This document shows, piece by piece, positions 1 through 6,323 of a stretch of 7,935 bases of DNA. The position numbers were made by a program, and so were the translations under genes. The notes beneath the pieces are model-generated. The model did no database searches. It had not been told where the DNA came from and saw only the letters and a program-made list of their open reading frames with translations. The stretch comes from Verrucomicrobiia bacterium (lineage in GTDB: Bacteria; Verrucomicrobiota; Verrucomicrobiia; JABWAM01): positions 1 to 7,935 of the forward strand of contig JABWAM010000107.1 of assembly GCA_013360985.1 (NCBI GenBank), in the 5' to 3' direction. How positions within the stretch are numbered: position 1 is the stretch's first letter; each line of letters opens with the position of its first letter.

Positions 1-49
1 CGTCGAGCTTTTGCCTGCGTTGGGCGATGAGTTCGCTGCCGGTGTCCAT
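1..49 (-). CDS. 5' end of a gene running off the window; N-terminus resembles lysyl-tRNA synthetase (partial)
   Basis: Only the first 16 codons are present, read leftwards from the ATG at 49-47: MDTGSELIAQRRQKLD. Bacterial class II lysyl-tRNA synthetases commonly begin their anticodon-binding region with a helix of the form (N/S)EL-I-x-x-RR-x-KL-x-x-LR; E. coli LysRS has NELKTRREKLANLR. The match is suggestive, but 16 residues cannot prove a family. If correct, the product charges tRNA-Lys in the cytoplasm. The start lies 46 bases beyond the stop of the ceramidase-like gene on the same strand, so it may be the third gene of the same transcript. There is no Shine-Dalgarno sequence upstream; the bases before the ATG are pyrimidine-rich (gttttcc). 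A nearby ATG at 75-73 is in another frame. Any coiled N-terminal helix rich in Arg, Lys and Gln would be an alternative. Confidence 0.42.
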   Translation of the reverse strand, partial: MDTGSELIAQRRQKLD

Positions 50-95
50 GGAAAACGCGAGGAAACCCGAAGCATCCCGAAACCGATCGGGAGAA

Positions 96-1427
96 TCAAG
101 CCCACGCGCGGCGTCTTCGTCGCACGAGGCGCGACGCCAGCCGTTTTTCCACGGAGGGGCCCACGCCGAACCGTCCGTAGAACTTGTGGGCGTCCTCGAT
201 CTCGTAGCCTCCGTAACGAAAGGCTTCGCGCGAGGGGAGATAGCCGAGATTTCCGTTCGCGTAGCCCACCACGAGACACGGCCTTCCGCCCCGCCGCTGG
301 AGGCGCGCGCCCAATGCCTCGTAGGGCTCCCCTCCGAGCGCCACCAGGAGGAGCGGCCCGAGACGCATCTGCTGGAGCGACACCTTGGCGACGCGGGGCG
401 CCTTGCGAGACGCCAACTCCCGCAAACTCTCGCGCGCCCAAGCCAGAAAGGCGGCGCGCATGGCTTGGCGGAGAGGGCTCTCCCCCCCTCGTTTCAAGGC
501 CAGGCGATCTCTCGCAATCGTTCGCCGGAGTTCATTCGTCGAGGGGCGTCTCAAGGGGGCCTCCACCCACTCGATCCGCGCCCACAAATCCGTTTCCGGA
601 AGAGGCCGTCCGTCGCGAATGGCGCGCAGGGCGCTTTTCCCCAGCGTTTCCCCGATCTCTCGGAGCCGGCGAAATCCCTCCGCGTCGGGCCGTTGATGGG
701 CGATCTTGGGATTGAGATTCCCGCTTGCCCCGTTGAGAAAGAGCGCCGGAGCGCCGGTCGCCTCTTCCAGAAAAGCCGTGGCCGCGCCCGGATAGTCCGC
801 GCTGATCCTCCGATTTTCCGGCCCCAACACCACCGGATGGCAGGCGTAGTGCAACACGCTCAAAAATGGGCGTTGACCCCGGCGAAACTGGATCACGGAA
901 ACCTCGGGATGTCGCGGATGGATCCGCCTCAGCGCGTTCGGGCGCGCCGTCGAGCGAAGCCATCGAACCCTCGCGAGATCCGCCTGATCGCGACCGAAGC
1001 GCGCCGTCACGGGATGAAGCTTCCTCGCCGCGCGCGCGGCGACGCGGACCAGCCTGCGCCGAAGCTCACGCATCCACCGGACATCCATGCGGCCGCAACC
1101 TCGCAGCGGGTAGCACGCCGCGCCGGAATGCGTATGCGTACAGGCGATCATCAAGCCTTCGCCGGAAATCCCGGTCGCCCGAGAGATCGCGTCTCGGAGT
1201 TCGGCGTCGAAATCCGGATGGAAACCGAGGAGGTCGCAGCTCACGATCCCGATGCGAACTTCGTCCGACTCGAGCACCACCGCTCGGGCAAACAACCGAT
1301 CATGGATGCCGATCGAGGGTTGTTGTCGCGCGAAGAAGCCCGACATCTCCCCGCCTACGGGCGGGGTGATGTCCACGCGGGCATAGCCGGCGCGCAACTC
1401 TTTCCGGGCCTTGCGAAAGGAGCTCAT
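96..1427 (-). CDS. Neutral/alkaline ceramidase-like metal hydrolase, N-terminal-domain-only form
   Basis: A 443-residue protein of the neutral/alkaline non-lysosomal ceramidase family (PF04734 type), zinc amidases that cleave the N-acyl bond of ceramide in characterised members. Visible hallmarks are the entry motif AGYARVDITPP (residues 13-23), the metal-binding block ACTHTHSGA with H98 and H100, HYACHP with H197, NGASGNLNP (232-240), LGGEPYE with E367, and GYANGNLGYLPSREAF (388-403), whose Tyr395 probably matches the active-site tyrosine. It is much shorter than secreted bacterial ceramidases (about 650 residues) and lacks their C-terminal domain. It also has no signal peptide, so it is probably cytoplasmic and may not act on ceramide. 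The tail is very Arg-rich (RRRRR near 436-440). The ATG at 1427 was chosen over the longer open frame because the family homology begins just after it and because it forms an ATGA overlap with the aminotransferase stop, implying translational coupling. Similar short proteins in PVC bacteria are annotated only by homology. Confidence 0.88.
   Translation of the reverse strand: MSSFRKARKELRAGYARVDITPPVGGEMSGFFARQQPSIGIHDRLFARAVVLESDEVRIGIVSCDLLGFHPDFDAELRDAISRATGISGEGLMIACTHTHSGAACYPLRGCGRMDVRWMRELRRRLVRVAARAARKLHPVTARFGRDQADLARVRWLRSTARPNALRRIHPRHPEVSVIQFRRGQRPFLSVLHYACHPVVLGPENRRISADYPGAATAFLEEATGAPALFLNGASGNLNPKIAHQRPDAEGFRRLREIGETLGKSALRAIRDGRPLPETDLWARIEWVEAPLRRPSTNELRRTIARDRLALKRGGESPLRQAMRAAFLAWARESLRELASRKAPRVAKVSLQQMRLGPLLLVALGGEPYEALGARLQRRGGRPCLVVGYANGNLGYLPSREAFRYGGYEIEDAHKFYGRFGVGPSVEKRLASRLVRRRRRAWA
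1424..1427 (-). promoter_or_regulatory. ATGA start/stop overlap coupling the aminotransferase and hydrolase
   Basis: Read on the minus strand, the four bases are ATGA. The last three are the TGA stop of the aminotransferase, and the first three are the ATG of the ceramidase-like gene. Such overlaps usually let a terminating ribosome restart, keeping two products in fixed ratio. There is no Shine-Dalgarno in front of this ATG, which fits re-initiation rather than independent loading. Confidence 0.8.
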
Positions 1428-2647
1428 CCGCGAGCCGCGCGCTGGACCTTGCGCGCCGCAGCCGCGATGTCGTCCATGTCCGTCCGCGGCCCGAGGAACA
1501 CGGACTGGGGAAGCCAGAGCGCCTCCTCGCGGCAGGCATTTTCGCAGACGGGACAGGACGCCTTCCGGTAATCGAGGCGCGCGCGATGGAAAGGGCCGAA
1601 ATCCCTCTTTTGGAAATACGGTTGACGATAGATGGGCACGGGATATCCCGCGGAGATCGGAATGCCCTCGGCCCGCATCGCCTTGACGAATTTCTCCCGA
1701 GGCCATCCCGCGAATCCCGACCGACGATACCGGAAGATGAAGACATGATAGCTGTGGCGGGTCGCTTCCGGGCCGCGCGCCAGCGGCTCAAGCCCTTCGA
1801 TCTTCGCCAGTTCGCGGCTCAGGTCACGCCCGTTCCGGTCCCGCGTCCTGGTCTGAGCCTCCAGACGCGTGAACTGAGCCAGGAGGAGCGCCGCCTGCAG
1901 TTCGCCGAGACGAAAGTTGCCTCCCAGGATGTCGTGTCCATACCACCCGCCGTTCGGGAGGCGTCCGCAATGGTGCAGGGCGCGGCAACGCTCGGCCAGA
2001 CGCGTGTCGTTGGTGGTCAGGATCCCGCCTTCTCCCGCGCACAGGTTTTTGGACGACTGAAAGCTGAAGGAAGCGATCTTTCCGAGGCATCCCGCCCTGC
2101 GTCCCTTCCATTCCGAGCCGTGCGCGTGGGCCGCGTCCTCGATCACCGCGAGGCCGCGCTTCCTCGCGATCGCGTTGATCCGATCCATATCCGCGCACAA
2201 ACCTCCCATGTGCACCGGAAGGATCGCCTTCGTCCGCGGGGTGATCGCCGACTCGATCCGTTCGGGATCCAGGTTATAGGTGTCCGGATGGATGTCCACG
2301 AACACCGGTGTCGCGTTGCACTCGATCACCGCCGTCGCTGTTGCGATGAACGTGTAGGGAGGCACGATCACCTCGTCTCCCTCGCGTACCCCGAGCGCCC
2401 AAAGCGCCAGCTTCAGGCTCACGCTCCCGTTCACCACGGTGATCCCGTGGCGGCAACCCGTGTACGTCGCGAACTTCTCTTCGAACTCCCGATTGAAGCT
2501 CCCGTGCAGCTTTCCCCACCGGCCGCTCTCCAGGGCGCGGAGAACCAGCCGCCGTTCCCGCGCGCCGAAGACCGGCCACCGATGGAAGGGGCGCGCGCGG
2601 AGAGGTTTCCCTCCTTCGAGGGCGAGGCGTGGAGGCGATGCGGACAT
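1424..2647 (-). CDS. DegT/DnrJ/EryC1/StrS family PLP-dependent aminotransferase
   Basis: A 407-residue protein, full length for this fold-type I aminotransferase family, which moves an amino group (usually from Glu or Gln) onto keto-sugars, keto-cyclitols or related rings in the cytoplasm. Visible features are the N-terminal LALEGGKPLR and WPVFG segments (8-28), the cofactor-binding region VVNGSVSLKLAL (71-82), PPYTFIATATAV (96-107), and the EDAAHAHG motif with D171 facing the pyridine nitrogen. The SFQSSKNLCAGEGG block carries the predicted Schiff-base lysine K200, and GGNFRLGELQAAL (242-254) follows. The C-terminal CPVCENACREEALWLPQ (365-381) resembles the subgroup containing 3-amino-5-hydroxybenzoate and inosamine/aminosugar synthases. 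The start at 2647 places the family's typical opening within ten residues of Met1. A 19-bp inverted repeat abuts the ATG, and no Shine-Dalgarno is seen. Its stop overlaps the hydrolase start. The precise acceptor substrate cannot be deduced. Confidence 0.92.
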   Translation of the reverse strand: MSASPPRLALEGGKPLRARPFHRWPVFGARERRLVLRALESGRWGKLHGSFNREFEEKFATYTGCRHGITVVNGSVSLKLALWALGVREGDEVIVPPYTFIATATAVIECNATPVFVDIHPDTYNLDPERIESAITPRTKAILPVHMGGLCADMDRINAIARKRGLAVIEDAAHAHGSEWKGRRAGCLGKIASFSFQSSKNLCAGEGGILTTNDTRLAERCRALHHCGRLPNGGWYGHDILGGNFRLGELQAALLLAQFTRLEAQTRTRDRNGRDLSRELAKIEGLEPLARGPEATRHSYHVFIFRYRRSGFAGWPREKFVKAMRAEGIPISAGYPVPIYRQPYFQKRDFGPFHRARLDYRKASCPVCENACREEALWLPQSVFLGPRTDMDDIAAAARKVQRAARG

Positions 2648-2665
2648 GAATTCGGAAGGAATTCA
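2647..2665. repeat. 19-bp inverted repeat overlapping the aminotransferase start codon
   Basis: The plus strand reads tgaattc-ggaag-gaattca: two perfectly complementary 7-base arms around a 5-base centre. In the minus-strand mRNA the arms would form a hairpin whose 3' arm ends on the A of the ATG. It could act as an operator for a dimeric regulator or as a translational lid. Two EcoRI-like GAATTC palindromes form the arms, so chance is possible. The element is seen directly; its function is inferred. Confidence 0.45.
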
Positions 2666-2977
2666 CCCGAGGATATGACAAACCTCGACGAGAATAAAGT
2701 CTGCGGTCAACGCCCTAAATCCACGGATCCGCTCCATTTTCAGAGAGCTTCCTTCATCATCCATGGAGGACCGGGCGGGGGCGTGTCGAGATTCCGGACT
2801 CCTCACCAGAAGGATCCGCCGGCGGATGCGGGTTCCGATCGCGGGGTGATCTTCTCTCTGGCAAAACCGGCGCGCATGAGGCCATCCTGCGCGGCGGCCG
2901 CGCCCGTCCATATTTCAAAGCTCAAATGCGTAAGCCCCGCGTGGAATTCCCTTGCGTCGGGCGGTCGGCGCGCTTTG
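2666..2977. other. Divergent intergenic region between the minus-strand pair and the plus-strand block
   Basis: About 310 bases lie between the divergent starts, and I see no convincing gene in them. They contain repeat copy 1 (2698-2813), a perfect 14-bp palindrome atccgccggcggat at 2814-2827, and a 15-bp palindrome gcgcggc-g-gccgcgc at 2889-2903. Promoters for both directions should lie here. On the minus strand a TTGACC (2710-2705) looks like a -35 element but has no acceptable -10 at 16-18 bases. A TATTCT hexamer (2696-2691) lacks a good -35. No plus-strand promoter was convincing. Open frames crossing this region on either strand lack family features. Confidence 0.6.
2698..2813 (+). repeat. 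Dispersed intergenic repeat, copy 1
   Basis: This stretch matches the sequence at 7817-7931 in the same orientation. The core from 2717 to 2760 is identical at 40 of 44 positions, including an uninterrupted 19-base block gctccattttcagagagct at 2731-2749. Similarity continues through cgagattcc (2788-2796) to agaagg at 2813. The core carries a short stem (gctc/gagc around attttcaga). One difference between copies is a single extra TCA unit in the tcatcat run. This copy sits 50-170 bases upstream of the aminotransferase start. It carries no terminal inverted repeats or transposase, so it looks like a REP-like or otherwise non-autonomous intergenic element of unknown role. Confidence 0.8.
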
Positions 2978-3175
2978 ATGCCCGGCGTCCGTTTCATGCC
3001 CATGCGCCATCTCACCTCCCAAGAGCAATGGATTCTCGCCCTGCTCGCTCTCGCGTTGATCGTTGGGGCGGCGGCGCGCTGGGCGCGCAGTCCGAACCGG
3101 TCTCATGCTGCGGCGGCGAGTCCGGCCGCAAACGATCTGAACCTGACGCACGATGGACGAGAAGTCGGAGAATAA
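2978..3175 (+). CDS. Small single-helix membrane protein
   Basis: A short protein of 57-65 residues, depending on which of three in-frame ATGs is used (2978, 2996 or 3002); none has a Shine-Dalgarno. From the last ATG it begins MRHLTSQEQW, followed by one hydrophobic helix ILALLALALIVGAAA. A positive patch RWARSPNRSH then suggests that the C-terminal tail stays in the cytoplasm unless the helix acts as an uncleaved signal. The remaining tail is Ala-rich and polar. The LTxQEQ-plus-helix opening resembles the membrane anchor of ComEA-like helix-hairpin-helix proteins in PVC bacteria, but no such DNA-binding domain follows, so it could be a remnant or a stand-alone microprotein. Its end overlaps the start of the Minf_1886 gene by 23 bases, which supports it as a real coupled gene. 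No function is assigned. Confidence 0.55.
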   Translation: MPGVRFMPMRHLTSQEQWILALLALALIVGAAARWARSPNRSHAAAASPAANDLNLTHDGREVGE

Positions 3176-3599
3176 GGCGATCGCGGCCATCGTTCGCGAG
3201 GACCCCCGCTACCCGGCGGAGGCGTATGAACTCGTGGTGGACGCTTTGCGCGCCGCGGCGGGAAAACGCCGCAAATCGCATCGCGGTCCGCGGATCGCGC
3301 GGCTCAATGCCGCCGGCTTGCTCGATGCGGTGCGCGGCTTTGCCCTCGACGAATACGGGCCGATGACCCTGACGCTGCTCGAGTCGTGGAATGTGCGCGC
3401 CTGCCGCGACCTTGGCGAGGTTGTGTTCAATCTCGCCTGTCGCGGGGTGATCGCGCTCGAAGCCGACGATCGTCGGGAAGACTTTCTCGGCGGATTCGAC
3501 TTCGAGGAAGCCTTTCGGCGTCCGTTCGAGCCGGAACGTCCGATCATCGTTCCCGCGCGTTCGCGGCGCCGGCGGCTCGGCTTTTTCTGGAAGGCGTGA
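3153..3599 (+). CDS. Minf_1886 family conserved hypothetical protein
   Basis: A 148-residue soluble protein that I recognise as the Minf_1886 family (TIGR04138 type), conserved in Verrucomicrobia and Planctomycetes and without a known function. Diagnostic stretches are IVREDPRYPAEAYELV (13-28), LNAAGLLDAVRGFALDEYGPM (51-71, with only a few substitutions from the usual pattern), LLESWNVRACRDLGEVVFNL (75-94) and the acidic-aromatic block DDRREDFLGGFDFEEAFRRPF (105-125). The length matches the family. There is no signal peptide or membrane helix. The C-terminus is basic (RSRRRRLGFFWKA). The start at 3153 puts the family's opening helix at the N-terminus and overlaps the upstream membrane microprotein, so the two are probably translated together. 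The M16 protease follows 76 bases downstream on the same strand. The identity is solid, but the role is open. Confidence 0.86.
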   Translation: MDEKSENKAIAAIVREDPRYPAEAYELVVDALRAAAGKRRKSHRGPRIARLNAAGLLDAVRGFALDEYGPMTLTLLESWNVRACRDLGEVVFNLACRGVIALEADDRREDFLGGFDFEEAFRRPFEPERPIIVPARSRRRRLGFFWKA

Positions 3600-3675
3600 G
3601 CGCAAGGATGGATGGCGAAGGCGGGAGGCGGCGAACGTCCGGGTTCGCGCGGGTCCGTCGCGATCCCTTTTCCGC

Positions 3676-6279
3676 ATGAAGCTCCTCGCCCCCGAACGTC
3701 TCGCCGATCGCGCCGAGCGTTTCACGCTCCCGAACGGTCTCACGGCGATCTTGCACGAAGATCGCCGCGCGCCCGTGATGTCCGCCCAGGTCTGGTTTCG
3801 CGTCGGCTCGATGCATGAGGACGACCGTCTCGGCTCGGGAATCTCCCATTTCCTCGAGCACATGCTTTTCAAGGGCACGACAAAGCGGGGAGTCGGCGAG
3901 ATCGCCCGCGAGGTGGAGGCGCACGGAGGCAGCATCAACGCCTACACGAGTTGGGATCGCACCGTGTACTACGTGGACGGCCCCGCCGATGGCGGACGGC
4001 CCGGCGGGGACGCGGGAATCGCCGTCGCCCTCGAGGTTCTCCTCGACGCGGCGATGAACTCGACGCTGCCCGCGGAAGAGTTCGAAAAGGAGCGCGACGT
4101 CATCTTGCGGGAGATCGCGATGTACCGCGACCGCCCGGACAGTCAGGCGTCGGAGATGCTGTTCTCCACGGCCTACGCGACGCACCCCTCCCGCCATCCG
4201 GTGATCGGTTACGAGGAGGTGTTCAGGTCGCTGACGCGCGAGGATCTGCTCGCGTGGTATCGCGCGCGTTACGCGCCGAACAACGCTTTACTCGTCGCGG
4301 CGGGCGCCTTCGATCCCGCGCAGGTGCGCGCCCGGATCGGGGAGCTTGCCGGCGCGTGGTCGCGGAGATCAATCGCTGCGGAAAATCTTCCGGATGAACC
4401 GCCGCAGATCGCCTCGCGCGGAGCGGAAGAGGAGAGCCGGACCGGCGCGGAACAGACGCGCCTCCATCTCGCGTGGCAAGCCTTCGATCTCCGCCACGCC
4501 GATGCGCCCGCGCTCGAGGCTCTCGCGATGATCGCGGGGCATGGGCGCAGTTCGCGTCTCTATCGGACTCTGCGCGAAAAGAAGCGTCTGGTTCATTCCA
4601 TCGAGGCGTGGACGCTGCTGCCTTCGTGGAGGGGACTCCTCGGCGTCAGCGCGCTCGTCGAATGCGACAAGGCCGACGCCGCGCGCGCGGCCATCCTGCG
4701 CGAAATGGAGCGGTTCGCGCGGACGCCCGTCGCCCGCGCCGAAATTTCCCGCGCTCTCAAGCAGGCTCTCAGCGGCCACTTGAGCGCGCGCAAGACGATG
4801 CACGGAGTCGCCGCCGATCTGGCCCGATGCGAGCTCGCGGCGGGAGATCTTTCCTTCTCCGACCGCTACCTCGATCGTCTGTGCAAGGTGACGTCCGACG
4901 ACATCCGCCGGGTCGCTCGCGGCGTCATGCGCGAAGACCGCCTGACGCGCGCGACGCTTCATCCGAAGGGCGCCCTCCGCCGCGCGAAGGCCGCCGTTTC
5001 CGCGAGCGTCGAGCGCGCGATCCATCGCGAGAGGCTGCCCAACGGACTCACCCTGCTCCTCCGAGAGGACCACCGGCTTCCTTTCGTGGAGATGCGTCTG
5101 GTGATGAAGTCCGGCCTGCTCTTCGAGGACGCGCGCCTCAACGGGGTGAGCAGCCTCGTTTCGCGTCTCGTGCTCAAGGGCACGAAACGCCGTTCCGCCG
5201 AACAAATCTTCCGCGAGATCGAGTCGGTTGGCGGCGCGATTTCCTCCTACAGCGGAGGGAACAGTCTGGGGGTCTGCCTCGAAACGCTGGCGGCGGATTT
5301 CCCGCTCGCGTTTGATGTGCTTGCCGACGTGGCGAAAGCGCCCGCTTTCGCCCCCGCCGAGATCGAGCGGGAACGGGAAGCCCAGGTCGCCGACATCCGC
5401 CGCGAACGCGAACAACCGCTGCGGGTCGCCGTCCAAAACGCGCGCGCCCGGATCTTCGAGGGGCATCCGTATCGCCTGCCGCCGTTGGGTACGGAAAAGA
5501 CGGTCGCCGCCCTCTCGCGGGAGGACCTCTTGGCGTTCTGGCGGAGGCTCGCCGTGCCTGCGAACATGACGCTGGCCGTGTTCGGCGAGATTCGCGCCGC
5601 GGAGGTCCGCCGCCTGGCGCGACGGCATTTCGGCGCGATCCCCGAGGGATCGCCGCCGGTGTCGTCTGCGACCTGCGCGCGATTCGAACGCGCGGAACGG
5701 ATCGAGGAGGAATACGATAAAGAGCAGGCCGTGATCGTCGCGGCCTTTCCCGGGATTGATCTGCACAGCCCCGATCGCCCCGCGATGGAACTGCTGATCG
5801 CGGCGATCTCGGGCATGGGCTCGCGCCTGTTTGTCCGGTTGCGCGACGAACTCGCGCTCTGTTATTACGTCGGCGCCGCGGACATGCTGGGCCTCCAGCG
5901 CGGCTGCGTCTGGTTTTACCTCGGCGTCGATCCTGCGAAGGCGGCGGAGGCCGAACGCGAACTGCTCGCCGAGATCGCGCGCCTCCGTCGGGAGGGGATT
6001 TCGCGCGAGGAAATGGATCGCGCGCGCGCAGGGCTCCTCGGCGAGCGTCGCCTTTCGCGACAAGATCCCGGAGAGCACGCCCTCTCCGCCGCGCTCGACG
6101 AACTCTATGGATTGGGCCACGACTACGCCGACCGTCTCGACGCCGCGATGGGCCGGCTCACGCCCGACGACCTGCGCGCCATCGCGGAAAAGTATCTCTC
6201 CGCGCCTCCCGTGATCGCGATCGTTCGCCCGAAGGACAAGACGCCCCCGCCGTCGTCGGACCTCAAGATTGAAAATTGA
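3676..6279 (+). CDS. M16 family zinc metalloprotease (pitrilysin/PqqL-like), two fused M16 halves
   Basis: An 867-residue protease made of two homologous M16 halves, each opening with a LPNGLT motif (18-23 and 454-459). The N-terminal half is the catalytic one. It has the inverted zinc motif HFLEH (H58, E61, H62), and E139 lies exactly 76 residues after H62, fitting HxxEH-x76-E. In the second half the matching segment reads GVSSLVSRL (490-498), so the two histidines and the glutamate are replaced by Ser, Arg and Ser and this half cannot bind zinc. It retains the substrate-side SRLFVRLRDE...CYY segment (716-731). Fused M16 proteins close like a clam around peptides and degrade them processively. 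No signal peptide is evident (MKLLAPERLADR), suggesting a cytoplasmic peptidase, unlike many exported relatives. The ATG lacks a Shine-Dalgarno. The stop codon lies inside an FNR-type box belonging to the next gene. Confidence 0.93.
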   Translation: MKLLAPERLADRAERFTLPNGLTAILHEDRRAPVMSAQVWFRVGSMHEDDRLGSGISHFLEHMLFKGTTKRGVGEIAREVEAHGGSINAYTSWDRTVYYVDGPADGGRPGGDAGIAVALEVLLDAAMNSTLPAEEFEKERDVILREIAMYRDRPDSQASEMLFSTAYATHPSRHPVIGYEEVFRSLTREDLLAWYRARYAPNNALLVAAGAFDPAQVRARIGELAGAWSRRSIAAENLPDEPPQIASRGAEEESRTGAEQTRLHLAWQAFDLRHADAPALEALAMIAGHGRSSRLYRTLREKKRLVHSIEAWTLLPSWRGLLGVSALVECDKADAARAAILREMERFARTPVARAEISRALKQALSGHLSARKTMHGVAADLARCELAAGDLSFSDRYLDRLCKVTSDDIRRVARGVMREDRLTRATLHPKGALRRAKAAVSASVERAIHRERLPNGLTLLLREDHRLPFVEMRLVMKSGLLFEDARLNGVSSLVSRLVLKGTKRRSAEQIFREIESVGGAISSYSGGNSLGVCLETLAADFPLAFDVLADVAKAPAFAPAEIEREREAQVADIRREREQPLRVAVQNARARIFEGHPYRLPPLGTEKTVAALSREDLLAFWRRLAVPANMTLAVFGEIRAAEVRRLARRHFGAIPEGSPPVSSATCARFERAERIEEEYDKEQAVIVAAFPGIDLHSPDRPAMELLIAAISGMGSRLFVRLRDELALCYYVGAADMLGLQRGCVWFYLGVDPAKAAEAERELLAEIARLRREGISREEMDRARAGLLGERRLSRQDPGEHALSAALDELYGLGHDYADRLDAAMGRLTPDDLRAIAEKYLSAPPVIAIVRPKDKTPPPSSDLKIEN

Positions 6280-6289
6280 TCTGGATCAA
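6276..6289 (+). promoter_or_regulatory. FNR/CRP-family operator TTGAT-N4-ATCAA upstream of the Fe-S repair gene
   Basis: The sequence ttgat-ctgg-atcaa is a perfect match to the consensus half-sites recognised by FNR, DNR and NnrR-type regulators, which respond to loss of oxygen or to nitric oxide. Its centre lies 41.5 bases upstream of position 6324. It shares bases 6277-6279 with the TGA stop of the M16 protease. Placement before a nitrosative-stress repair gene is biologically apt, since ric/ytfE genes are often controlled by FNR-like regulators or NsrR. The regulator gene itself is not in this window. Confidence 0.75.
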
Positions 6290-6311
6290 CTTGGGCGACG
6301 CGGATTGCGCG

Positions 6312-6317
6312 TATCGT
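6312..6317 (+). promoter_or_regulatory. Candidate -10 element (tatcgt) giving a leaderless transcript
   Basis: The hexamer tatcgt matches TATAAT at four of six positions. It is separated from the FNR-type box by 22 bases, exactly the gap between an operator centred at -41.5 and a -10 hexamer spanning -12 to -7 in class II activated promoters. By that geometry, +1 falls on base 6324, the A of the ATG. No separate -35 is needed in this architecture. Confidence 0.5.
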
Positions 6318-6323
6318 CGGGAC

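Noticed and set aside
27..1571. A 514-codon plus-strand open frame opposite the ceramidase-like gene
   Set aside because: It is low-complexity and Arg/Pro/Ala-rich with no motif, and it lies opposite a clearly conserved protein.
96..1706. Longer ceramidase-like protein beginning at 1706
   Set aside because: The additional 93 residues are an out-of-frame reading of the aminotransferase gene; the ATGA overlap at 1427 gives the family-consistent start.
2663..2764. A shared minus-strand peptide frame in both repeat copies (MDDEGSSLKME and MDDDEGSSLKME)
   Set aside because: The in-frame 3-base difference lies in a short TCA run prone to slippage. The peptides diverge as soon as the nucleotide repeat ends and stop at unrelated places, so DNA similarity explains it.
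1586..2977. Upstream extension of the frame that encodes the small membrane protein
   Set aside because: It runs antisense through the aminotransferase and across the repeat. Only the segment after 2978 has protein-like features.
4369..6120. A 583-codon open frame on the minus strand opposite the M16 protease
   Set aside because: High-GC coding DNA leaves long open antisense frames. The translation has no family motifs, whereas the plus strand carries a complete M16 protein.
6276..6323. TTG start extending the Fe-S repair protein by 16 residues
   Set aside because: The extra residues would be encoded by the FNR-type box and -10 region and are not part of the ScdA domain.
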